From Campylorhamphus procurvoides (lineage: Eukaryota; Chordata; Aves; Passeriformes; Dendrocolaptidae): a DNA stretch of 64,000 bases. The notes under the pieces are model-generated. The model saw only the letters and a program-made list of their open reading frames with translations. It ran no database searches and had not been told where the DNA came from. The translations under genes were made by a program, and so were the position numbers. Shown here piece by piece: positions 10,616 through 22,800 of the stretch; position 1 is the stretch's first letter; the number at the start of each line of letters is the position of its first letter. The stretch lies in assembly GCA_013396655.1 (NCBI GenBank), contig WBMV01003100.1:241-64240 (forward strand), given 5' to 3'.

Positions 10616-10845
10616 CTAGAAGGAGCCAGCCATGTTGTTGCCCTGGTTCTGCAAGGACACGAGCAGATCATCGATTTTCTCCATGTTCTGGTTGGGTGCC
10701 ATGGCCGGGGGCAGCGGGGCCGGCTCCGAGATCTGCTGGGACAGGAGCGCCGCCTGCCCCTCGCCCTGGGGCTGCCCCGGCTGGCCCATGGCCATCAGCT
10801 CCTCCGGCAGCGCGGCCGGCCCCGAGGGGAGCAGCTGGCCACAGT
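10616..10845 (-). CDS. NFAT5: NFAT5 terminal coding exon v12
   Basis: 2 + 75 codons + TAG, acceptor 'gctgcccccag'. Begins [20 protein letters not shown] and ends [18 protein letters not shown] then NMAGSF. The last 20 residues are nearly identical to mammalian NFAT5. GC content is noticeably higher than in the flanking introns. Confidence 0.95.
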
Positions 10846-13800
10846 CTGGGGGCAGCAAGGGGAACACAGAGACACGTCAGTGACGGGAAGCCCAAGAGCT
10901 CACCCAGCAAAGCACACGCTTGGTGCCACCGTGGCAGAGCTGCTACAGCCTGTGGTCACCACCATCACCTGCACCTCTCGCTGCTGGGGCTCCACAGGTA
11001 CCCACAGACCTTTACACAGAAAGCATCTACATCCCACAGAGCTTCTCATGGAAGCTACATCCAGAGAGGGGAAAGGGGAAACTACGGGTTTATACAGCTA
11101 AATACACTTGAACAGACACTTTTCCGGACTGCACAGCTTCCAAAATCCTTGCTTTACTTCAACAGCATGTGGACAAAGCCAACACGTATATTGTAAAAAC
11201 CAAATCCAGCAGGAAAAAAGCTCTCTTAAAAGAGCACAATCGCTCCTCGATTAGACATTAAGGAGAGATTCTTCCCTGTGAGGGTGGGCAGGCCCTGGCA
11301 CAGGGTGGGCAGAGAAGCTGTGGCTGCCCCACCCCTGGAAGTGTCCAAGGCCAGGTTGGATGGGGCTTGGAGCAGCCTGGGACAGTGGAAGGTGTCCCTG
11401 CCTATGGCATGGGTGTGGAACAAGATGATTTTCAATGCCCCCTCCCACCCAATCTATCTATGGTTCTATGAGAATCTCTTCCAAATTGCAAGCTCAGCAT
11501 GGGGCACTTGTCACTTACTGTTTTGGATGCCAAACAGGAATATTCCTGATGTCTGCTGGGATGACGCAGGGGAATTCTGCAGCTGGTTGATGGCACCTCC
11601 TGCTGTGCTGTGGAACAAAGGAGCCTGTTGCTGGGGAGGAGAGGCAGTTCCTGGCATTCCAGCCATGCTGTTCTGGGAGGAGTACATGGGAGACTGCTGC
11701 AGCTCTGGCTGGCTCATGCTGTTCTGCAGGGCAGACATGGAAGCTGAGGAGATGAACAGAGTGACTTGTTGCTCTTGAGAACTTGGGGACCCTTGGACCA
11801 ACTGAATCTGGGGTGAGTTATGGAAGATGGTTGGCTGCTGTGCTTCGGCCTGGTTGGAGCCAGGATTTTGGAGAGAAGACACTGTGGTCTGACTCTGAAA
11901 TTGCATGGGCTGCTGCTCCTGGTTCATTGATGCCATGTTTGTCTGTGGATGGAAAATGGACTGGCCCTGTTGCTCCTGATTGGTAACTGGGTTTTGATTG
12001 GGGTTGAAAATCATGTTCTGCTTTTGAGAGGCCATGGTACTCATTGCGTTTTGATTGCTGAACATCATGTTCTGCTGCTGCTGCTGCTGCTGTTCTTGTG
12101 CTGGAGGACTGCTCTGGATAGCAACGATCGAATGCTGAGGTTGGAAGATGGCTCCTTGTTGGTTCTGAGGGATGGAGCTGGACTGGATGGAGCCCAATGA
12201 CACTTGAGACTGAAACAAACCCTGCTGAGCAGGCTGTGTCTGGGGCTGCTCTGGAGGAAGCATGGAACTTTGGATATGAGATATCTGGGTCTGCTGCTGG
12301 AAAGAAGTCTGCTGTTCAGTGTTTGATGCTGTCTGAAGAGAAGAAATGGAATTTGGGCTTGTAAAGAATGACATCTGTTCTTCCTGAGTGGCAGGGTTGC
12401 TCATGGAACTCTGGGAGAGGAACATGTTGGCAGACTGCTGGTCCTGGGGAACTGAGGAGCTCTGCAAGACACCCATGGCATTCTGAGAGTGGAACAGCGG
12501 AGGTTGCAGTTGGTCAGAGGAGTTAGTGTTGGTCTGATTGTGGACAATGGAATTTGAGCTATGAAAAAGAGAGCCCTGTGTTTCCTGGGATATGTTCTGA
12601 GTATCACCAATAGGATTCTGGGAGTGGAAAAGCTGAGCCTGTGAGTGTGGAGACTGCTGCATGAAGCTTCCTGACTGGATCGACATCATTTCCCCGCCTT
12701 GCTGGAACAGGCTCCCTGCTTGCTGCTGAGTCCCACTCGCCTGGACACTCATCATGGTTTTGGTAGATGAGAAGAGATTAACCTGGGATTGACTTTCCCC
12801 ACTGTGCTGCATCTGAACCATGGTTTGAAACACAGAGCTCTGCATCTGCTTACTCTGCCCCGACGCCTCTTCTCCATCTGCAGAACTGGATGCCTGGAAC
12901 ATGGCAGGGCCGTTGTTGGACACCTGCTGCTGAGCAGGGGCGGCTGCCTCGCTCCCCGAGACACTGGGGGACGAGGAGAATAATTCACACTGCATTTGCA
13001 TGTCCTCATTAGCTGATAACCCACTCATCATGTGAGAAGCCTGCTGGTACACCGGGGACTGCTGGAGGGCTCCGTTCCCCGAGGTTGTGGAGGAGAACAG
13101 ATCCGACTGCATCGGTGTGGCCGCCGGGCACATGTTCTGCTGGATCCCGATCACCATCGCGGCCGACGTCTCCATTGCCTGCTGCTGCTGCTGCTGCTGC
13201 TGGGGAGTGGGCAGAGCATTCTCAGCCTGGGAGTGAACATTCTCGGCTCGTCCAGGCAAAAGGTTCTCCGCTCTGGAATGGACAGCTGTGTCTGAGGAGG
13301 AAAAGATCCCAGGATTTACACTATTCTGGATCTGGCTGACCTGCTGAAAGATATCTGCGTTCAGCTGGTCTTGGACATCCTCACTACTGTCTGAACCAGA
13401 GAACAGAACGGAAGATAACTGCTGCTGAGCTTCCAAAACCTGCTGCACCAAGTCAACGTTCCTATTGCTGCCGGTAGCAGTGTTGGTCGGGAAATTGCCA
13501 GCCTGGAGCTGCTGTATCGTGTTCTGTAACTGACTCACGCTGCTGGCTGATGAGAAGATACTCGATGAGATCTGCTGCTGCAAGGCCTGTGCTGGCTCTG
13601 AGAGTGTGGACTGTTGCTGCTGTGATGCATCAGTCAACTGTGACAGAGTCACCACCGTGCCATCCGACTGCAGCACCTCCCTGGCCTGGGAATCCCTCGT
13701 CTGGAACTGGGCAGCCTGCTGCAGTAACGCATCGCTGTTCTGCAGCTGGCCCGGAGTGGACACTGCTGAGAAGCTGCCGGGCTGGGAAATGTCCTGGGTC

Positions 13801-16800
13801 TGGATCGTGGTCAGGGGCTCTGGGTTGTACACCTTGGGCTGGATTTGCTGCTGGTTTTCACTTTCAGAAGGTAAATGGGAAGCAGAAGTTGATATGCCGG
13901 ACATGCTGTTTTCCAATGTCTGTTGAGTTGGTCCAACCACATTTGAAGCCTGAAAAGAGAAAGACATTGAGAAATTCATAAATTTACTTGGGTGATGCTG
14001 ATACAGTTTCCCCCAGTCCCTTATGCCCAGGGACAATCAGAGACGTGACAGCTGTGTAGCTCTCCAGACACATCCAAACCAGCAAGCAAATGATTACCAG
14101 TGGAAACGCCACTTCAAGGATGGAGTCAAGGCACAATTTAAAGAAAGTAATGCTAGGAACTGATTTTTACAGTAATTTACTAGTTGTGTGTCACAGGACA
14201 AAAAACATCATCATAAAATCATTAACCAATCAATGTCTGTGTGCAGGAGCCAGGTGAGTTACCTAAGGAAACTGTTTTTTCACTCATGCTCTGTGATCGT
14301 GTTTTGCCCAGACTGATCCTGGACATGGCATTTTCCCTGTCTATTACCCTTCTCCACTGTTAAAACACGGACCAAGGGGTAGATGTAACTCAGACTCTCA
14401 AAGCTGCTGTTCTCAGCCCCCCACCAAACTCACCTGGAATGTGGGGGGAGAGCATTTTTCTGCACTTACTTCCATTGGAGCCACATCTTCGTTCTTGATC
14501 ATACCGCTTGGCATGAGTGGAGTTATCAAGGCACTAGGAAGAATGTTCACCTTCTCCAGGTTACAGCCCGTGGCCTTCACTGCTGCAGCAACAAATAAAA
14601 AGAGAAGGGGGCAATGGAAGGTCACCACCCACCCTGCATAGAGCTGGGCTCTGGTGCTGCTCTGCTCCTGTTTCAGCCCCACCACAACAGCTCTCTCATC
14701 CTCAGGCAAGATGCTGATATGCACACAGATCATTCCAAACACTTGAATACTTCAAATAATCCTGGAAAACCTTCAAAGGTGATTTTTAAGACTAACAGCA
14801 ATGCCACAGTTTCAGTCTTCTTCCATTTGATACCTTTCTAGACCAGAGCAGCCACCCACCAACTGCTCCAACTCCAAACAGAAAATCTCTCCTCAAATTA
14901 TCAGACTTTAAATTTCACTTTAATTGTACAACTTCTCTATTTCACTTTGAAAAATGTTTGTTCTCAGGCAACACCATGGCTGTGCTCAAAGCATTCAGAC
15001 AGTAATTTTACTCTGTTAAAGAACTAATCAAGTAAAAATTGATAAATCTGTATGTCAGCTCTGCAGCAAGTTATTTGCCTTGCAGTGCCTATTTCTTTTA
15101 CGTTTTAAGTAGAAAAGTGGCTTCTTAAAATGCATTAGAACACTTCAGTTTTAATCTCACAGAATCACTGAATGGTTTGGGTTGGAAGGGACCTCAGAGG
15201 CATCCAGTTCCAACCCCCTGCCATGGGCAGGGACACCGTCCACTGAACCAGGATGCTCCAAGCTCTGTCCAACCTGAACATTTCCAATAATTCTTCCTGA
15301 TCCACATAAAAGAATTACATAAGCTCTCTCAGATCTTTGCTGTAAAGAAATTAACCTTCCTGATTTCAGATACTGCTGAAATGGAGCTTAAATCAAACCA
15401 ACAGGAAAGCATGCAAAAACCATCGTTCCAGAAGTCCTTTCAAGTAAATTAAGGAATTAATCCTCAGCGTAAAGCAACAGATCTCGATGCTTTAACCCAA
15501 TTTAAACCCTACAATAACACGGCAGTAAAATCTCTGCACATGTCTGTGGAGTAGGGAAGGACAGATCAGGGACAAAGTATGTAAGGCACATGAAACTGTC
15601 TGACTTCTGGTTCATGATCAGCCTGGAGCAGCACAGGTACAGGAATGAACTATCACAACAGAGCTGGCAGCAGAAACCCACATGAAAGGCCAAATTCGGA
15701 TTTTTTGCATAAATTAAATGAGGATACCAAGGAACAGAAATAGCATGTTGTGTTCTCTGGAGCAGCAGCTGTTCTGGAGCAGTTGGGATCTTCCCTCAGT
15801 GAAGCCTCCACACTAAATTAGATGGATGTCAGGCTTACCCTGTACATTCTTTATTATTTTCCTCATCTTTTCAATCTGGCTTCCAGAAATCTTACCAGCT
15901 TGTTTTGCTGCCCTACATATTTTTGCATATTTCTCCTCCAATTATTCTCTGCAGGTTTAAACTCATCATATCTTGTATTATCCTCTCTAACAAGTTGTAA
16001 AGTCAACCTGTAAATCCATCCCTGCCAAGACCAAGCTCTTAACTTCAAACACAAGCTCCGTGGGTCTCACCTGCAGCCACGAATTCCTATCACACCTGGG
16101 ATCACACTGCTCACCTTCAACCTGCTTTTCCAGAGCAGGCTGTGGAAATTTCCAGTCATCTCTGTGCACCACCAGAGTCTTAACAGGCAACTAAGAGACA
16201 TTTCCTTCCTCTATTTCAGTATTAGAAGGATCAATTCACACTTTAAAAAAAAAGTAGGCAAATCTAAAACCTGTTCCCTTGGATGGAAACAACAAACTTT
16301 GCATGGACAGAATTGTCAGGAAAAAATCCTGACTGAAGGGACTGAATTGAAATTCCCAGAATTAACATTTTTAACTACATTCACTGAAAGCAGTGTTACA
16401 AAACCTATAAAAACGGAGTTTCTGAAAAACACCAAGTTGTCATATGTTTTTTTCAGTGCTCAGTCCCTCCCCACTACTACCTCTAGGTGTGGGTTTGCTT
16501 AAACCAACACTACACAGTTTCTAAATCCTTTGGATTAGCTGCCATCTCAGGCTTTCTTTTTTCACCTTCACTTGCAAACATACTAAATAAAGACTACACT
16601 GCTGGGCCTGAGCCATGAAATAAATATTTAATATTATTTTTTTGCAAAGTTTTTGTTCTATATTCACTCATTAAAATATACTTAATGGAATACTGTTCTA
16701 AAGTAAAATATTCAGAATCAGAAAACAAACCTCCTTGTAAGAACAGGGACAGATTTTATAAGCACAGACTTATCACGGGATGTCTGATTCATTGCTCCAA

Positions 16801-19800
16801 ATTTGGGTAAGAATTTTGAGTTAAATTATTAACAACACTGATAAGAATCAATTTAGTACCTTTTATAGCCTCTTCAAAAGAACAATGTTGGGCTGGGCTG
16901 GAGATTTCCTTCTTCACATTAACATTCAGAGTCCCAGCTGCTGAGACAAAACACATTGAGAACTTCCTATGTTAAATCAGCAAACAAGCCAAAACCAAAC
17001 AAAGCAAACCAAAACAGTTACTTATAGCTTAAAAAAAATCATGTTCTTTGAAACCCACAAACCCTTGCCCTCTGTATTGTGATATAGATAAATAAATAAA
17101 CAACAATACGTGAGGTGGCCAAACTGCAGCTTTCCTCAGGATAAAGCTTGGTGGGATTTCTTGGTTTATTTGATGCACTGTATGGAATGTGCCTATTTTT
17201 TTTCCTGTTCAGCTTCACTTTGATCCTTAAACTAGAAATGGATGCTGCTGTAAAAGAACAGCTGTCCCCACGCAGCTGGAATTTGAGATATTTACCACAT
17301 AAATGAGACCAGTAAAGCCTTTAGGTTATACTATTAACAGAGCAAACCTCCCATCAAGAGGAGTGTGCAAAGAGCCACATTACTTAACATTGCTGTGGCA
17401 TGGATTAACCAGTGCCATCAGAACTGAGCAGGTGACAAGCCCAGCCCTGCCCAGCCTGTGTGTCACACACCTGGGTCTGGAGTGTAGGTAAAGGGCTGCA
17501 CATCGTGAGATCTTCCAGCATTGGTCACCACGTATATTCCCACAGAAACAGCTGAGGTTATTTGCTGGTCATGATATGGTGGCACCTTCACAATAAGGTG
17601 ATTCTGCAAGGCAAAAATCATTGGAAAAAAGCACATTTTATTATTACTAAACTTAATTGCATTCACATCCATCAAAAGAGAGAAATAGACTGATACACCG
17701 CCATAAAAAACAAAGGCACTGGGGGAAATGCATGTGTGGGATTCTGCCTTTGGAGGTGGCAGCAGGATGGCACTTGCTTGACATCATCTGCATCCCACAA
17801 TTCTCCAATTTCAGCCCAACAGTCCATAAAGACTGTTTGGGTAAGAATTTTGTTTGATGCATAAAGTTGCATCAAACAGAATAAATAAGTATTCTGTAAA
17901 ACATTTCAGAGTGGAACAGAAATTCGGCCAGGTATAAAGAGTGTGGTGTACAATCTATTTCCACTCAGTAGTAATTGAATGCGTCCTTAGGAAAACTGCT
18001 GGGAAAACTGAACAAGGCATTTGAATTCCATTCTATGTAAAGGCAAAGACCTGCTCACCAAACCATGGTACACAACTTCTCAATTAGAAAGGGAACAAGT
18101 ATACCTGTCTAAACCCAAAATTATACTGTCACTCACTGTAGAACTTATGTGAAGAAAAAGGATATTATTTCTAGAAAGACACAGAAAGAGGGAATGGTTT
18201 GACTGATTTTCCTCTGGAAACAGAGTCAGAGCATCTTATAGTTAAAAATATAATAATAATAATAATAGTAATAGTAGTAGTAGCAGCAATAAGAATAGCA
18301 ATAATAGCAGTAGTAATAATAACAATAGAGAAGTACCTGATGGAATAATTCCATGTCTATTTCAGCTTCTGCCTTCCAAGAATTCTCATCTAAATGAAAA
18401 TTAAAAGGCACAATTTACTGTACATCCCATAGAGCAATTTACTTTTGTGCCTTTGGTTCTGCTCCTCAGTCTGCTCTCCACCACTGAGCTTTATGAGGCA
18501 TGGAACCCCAACCCCACGCTCTGCCCAGCACCCTGAACCAGCACTGCTTTCACACTAACCAGAAACATTCTCCTGGAAAATCACTTTTGTTCCCTTTAGG
18601 AAATTCTTGCCAATCAGAAAAACCTCCTCTTCACCCTTCACTGAACAGCTGTGGAGACTTTTCTTCAAGATCTCTGGAACTCCTGCTGGCTGAGCTGCAA
18701 GCGAGAAAAGAGAGTTGGAAATCCAGAAAAAACTGACATTCAAACAAACTACTTTTACTTACAGGGTTATGAAGGAAAGAACAAAATAGTTCCTGATCAT
18801 CTTCCTTCACTACATCATCCATGACAAACTCTCCAGAAGATAACCATTTTTATTATTTCCTCACTAAATGTAATGACCTCACAAAAATCACACTTAGGTC
18901 GATGATCCACTAATAATATTTTCCTTTCTCTGCTGCATTTATTAAATCTTCTAAATGAAACTTCCAGTGTTGGAGGCAAAGCTCAGCAAGTGCTCAGCGA
19001 AGACAGTGGTTCTGTAACTCCCTGGCACAGGCAGAGAGCAACAAATGCCTCTGCCCTCAGCCACACCTGAAACCACCCCCTTCGCTGCAAATTCAGCCTT
19101 AAGGTCATAAAAAATTAGGATTTTTTGAAGCTTAATTTGTTCTGCTCGGCAAAAGGGAAGAAGCAGTAATTCCCGTCTTAGCTGGGGCATTTACACATTT
19201 CTTTTTTTATATGATGCAGGTTTTCTGGTTGGTACAAGAACCCAGGGCTTGGAGCAGCCTGGTCTGGTGGGAGGTGTCCCTGCCCACGGCAGGGGCAGGA
19301 ACTGGGTGGGCTTTAAGGTCCCCTCCCAAAGAATCCCTTCTTGCAGGAATCACACCCCTGTAGTTGGGGCTTTTAGCAATTTATATCCAATAAATGAGAA
19401 AGATGCTGTGGTTTACAGACACACATCCCTGGACACCTCTGTGCCAGCCATTCGGATGACAATTTATGTAATACTTATCACAAACTGCCTTTGCTGCAAA
19501 CCATTCCTATTCTTCTGAAAAGCTAAACCACATAAGACCACATTGCATTAAATGCAAGTAGGCACTGCAGACAATTTACACAGACATGCATTTTAAAGTA
19601 ACATCTTTTGACACACACCATAACATTTTTGCAGTTTGTACCGAAGGCTCCTCAGCCACCTTTCCCTCTCCCAACAAACCCCGAGCACATGCACGGACTC
19701 GTGCTCTGCTCTTGCATGGCCCACTTTGAGTGTTTAATAACAATATTCTCTGGGCTTACTACACAGCACAACATACATCCTGTACCACTCCAAATTATTT

Positions 19801-22800
19801 AATGACCTTTCAGAAAGGATTTCTCTACAACTCTCCCAGAGGGTTCCCAGGCAACTGTTACACAACGACTGCATATGCTCAAGGCACATGAATAGAGTAA
19901 CTGCATTTAGGTTTGCTAACAAGTTAACAAAGCCTATTTAAAACACAGGCCTTAAATAAAGAGCCTGCAGCTACTTAATGCCTTTTCTGTGGTTTCAGGA
20001 ACATTATTAGTTATAAAAGACAACGCAAACAGGCTCTGATGAGGGAAAATGCAGACCTTGTTGAGAAGGTACAGCACACATCTGTAGTAAGGTGTATGTA
20101 GCAAACAAGCCCTGTGTGATGAGCTTGAGGAGATGATTTAAATGAACATGTAACTTAGTAAACAACATAATTTTATGGCATTTTGATCAGCCTGTACAGA
20201 TGTGCCAGCACTACTGGGTTGGCCAAGTCACCATAACTTCAGCATAAGGTATGAAAGAAGCATAGAATCCTGGAAAGAGCCTCAGAAATTCCCCTCTCCA
20301 CCCTCACAGCATGATCAGCATTGCCCACATATTTCCCAAAGACACAAGTCTGACCAGAGTATTTTGTTGCTTGGTTTTAGACTTCCAGCATATAAAATTC
20401 CTGGGCAATTCCTTAGCGACTTACACAATTAAGAAGATTTTCTTAGCAAGTGACCAAACCCCAGCTTGCCAAAAACCAAACCAATTTACTCTTTACTGCA
20501 TCTAATACAGCTTTTTTTTTAGCTAAATAGCCTATTTTAAAATCAATCTCTAAATGTGTCACCTCAGACTCTCAGCTCCTGCTGGCAATAGTAAGGTTTG
20601 GACTGTTTAAGAAAATGGTGGGGGGATGAAACGAGATGAGCTTTAAGATCCCATCCCATCCCATCCAAACCACTCCATGGTTCTGTGATTCCCTTTTCCC
20701 CACTGGTCAGTGGAACCTCCCCAGCCAAGGCAGCCATCTGTGCTTGTGCTAAACAGAGCATTTTAATAAAGAGCTATAAAAGGTTTTGTTCTTGCACTGA
20801 ACCAGAAGAGATTCAGCCTCTGGCCCATCCAAGGACCACAGGTCAGAGAGCCAGGCCTGATCACTTATTGCAAGCCCTTTCTAGCACTGAAGGCCGATGG
20901 ATGAACGTGACAATACAGAGGAGATTAAAAGTTGCATCAGAAAGTCAGTATTCAAAGCAATCATGACAAAAATTGTGGAATTTTAAGAGGCATAGATACA
21001 TTTCACTGAAGAGGATAAATGTATAACTTTTCAAATACTGGTCAATAATTTTAACTAATGTTAAAATCAATCCATGTGATCTTAGCTACAGCAATTCTGA
21101 AATAATCCCTGACTGATGAGGTGTTCTTTTCTCCCCAAAGGCATAGAATCACAGAGTCATTTAGGCTGGAAAAGCCCTTCCAGTCCATGGAGTGCACCCT
21201 ATGCCCAATTCCCCCTTTGTCACCCAGCCCAGAGCCACGTCCAGTTGTTCCCTTAACACCTCCAGGGTGGGGACTCCACACCTCCCTGGTGGCGGAGCCC
21301 TCTCCATTCCTGCCCACCCTTTCCATGAGGAAGTTACACTAAGCCCCAGAGCTCCCAACACCAAGGCCTTGGTTCCTACTCACTGCACAGAATGGGGGAA
21401 GAAGGTGTCTGCAGGGTCAGGGTGGAGCCATCCTTGCGTGTGATGTTGACACGAAACACCAGCCGGGCGCGTGTGCTTTTCTTCTTGGACCCAGCAATCC
21501 CTATCCTGGCTTCAACGTCAGCATTCCTCAGCTTCAGGATTCCCACACAATCAACCCTAACAACATAGAATAGTACAGAGTTTAACGGTTTAGTAAGTTC
21601 AGTATCTCTAATGATCTGTTGAGGAGTTCCATAAGCCACAAAGTCAAAAGTCTTGAGGTAATTACTGAAACGTTATTAGATTTTTTTATTTACGTGAAAT
21701 CTCTCTATGACCTTTCTCATTTTTCAGTTCAACCCTGCATAATTTGGATGATGAATCATGGGAGAACAGCATATGAATGCATGAATAAAATAGAAAATGC
21801 AATATAATTCTGGTAAGCATTCAATTTAGAATCACAGCTCTTCATTCTTCCATCCCTAGGGCAAGATCTGGGTTTGTAGAATTATTGCTACAAAATATTC
21901 TGCATTCACTTAAAGAAAGCAGGAGTAGAAGAAAACTTACTGTAGTCATATTATTTTTTATGTTCAGTGGGGCTTGGAAGTGACAGATACGTCCTACTGT
22001 AAGTGTGGTCCTAGGGGAGACGTACAGGCCATGTGAGAGCAGTGCTGGCTTTCAGAGACAAATGCTCCATGCAAAAAGATTACAAGCAAAAAACAGCCAA
22101 AAAAATAAGAAAAACAAACAAAACCACACCCTGATATGTTGAAAAGAAGAGTATTTTGTAAGTCAATCAGGATTTAGGGCTCTATGTCCAAAAATTGCAG
22201 GGACCACCTGATATCTGAGTACAACCAATTTCAAGCAAGAGCTGAGGAGCAGAGGAGGGGACAGTGTGGTTCAGACAGTGCCACTGGCATTACCTTCGAC
22301 AGAGGTGCTGCAGCAGCACTGAGACATCAGCACATTTTCTTGAGAGACATCATGATATCATGAAAAACAGCCCAGGCAAACCTTTTCTTTATAGATAATT
22401 CCAACTCATCTTCCTGGTATCGCTGTACTTCATATGGTTGGATGTTTGATGACCTTAAAGGTCTTTTCACGACCTCAAACAGTCTATAATTCTATGATTA
22501 ACATGAGGACAATTATAAAATTATTCTCTAAGGGGCAGTTTCCAAACTTAGGGGAACACATTTTTTACTAAAAGAAAATCAAACTGGCTCAGTCTATCTG
22601 CAAACTGCATTGTCCAGCTTAGGAAGTGGACAGTGTAAATTGAATAAAGGTTTCTTCTCTTGACACAAGACAAGTGTCCAGGTGCAGAACGACAGCTTTC
22701 AACCACAGACCCATTAAAAAATAGAGGAAAATCACAGAGGCAGATAAGGCCACTTCTCAAAATCTCCTGCAGTGACCCAATGCCATGAGCCAGCACATCC

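Larger units (their letters stand above)
18695..21383 (-). other. NFAT5: NFAT5 intron between v5 and v6
   Basis: 2.7 kb with three CR1 fragments (19243-19333, 20618-20695, 21143-21330). No exon-like or RNA-gene signal seen. Confidence 0.8.

Noticed and set aside
13032..13981. Open frames of 60-143 codons on the plus strand across 11783-13981
   Set aside because: They lie opposite the NFAT5 Gln-rich exon. Lack of stops follows from CAG/CTG repetition, and they show no domain or splice support.
18248..18328. Repeat array considered as CRISPR-like
   Set aside because: It is a simple trinucleotide microsatellite without spacers, in an animal intron.
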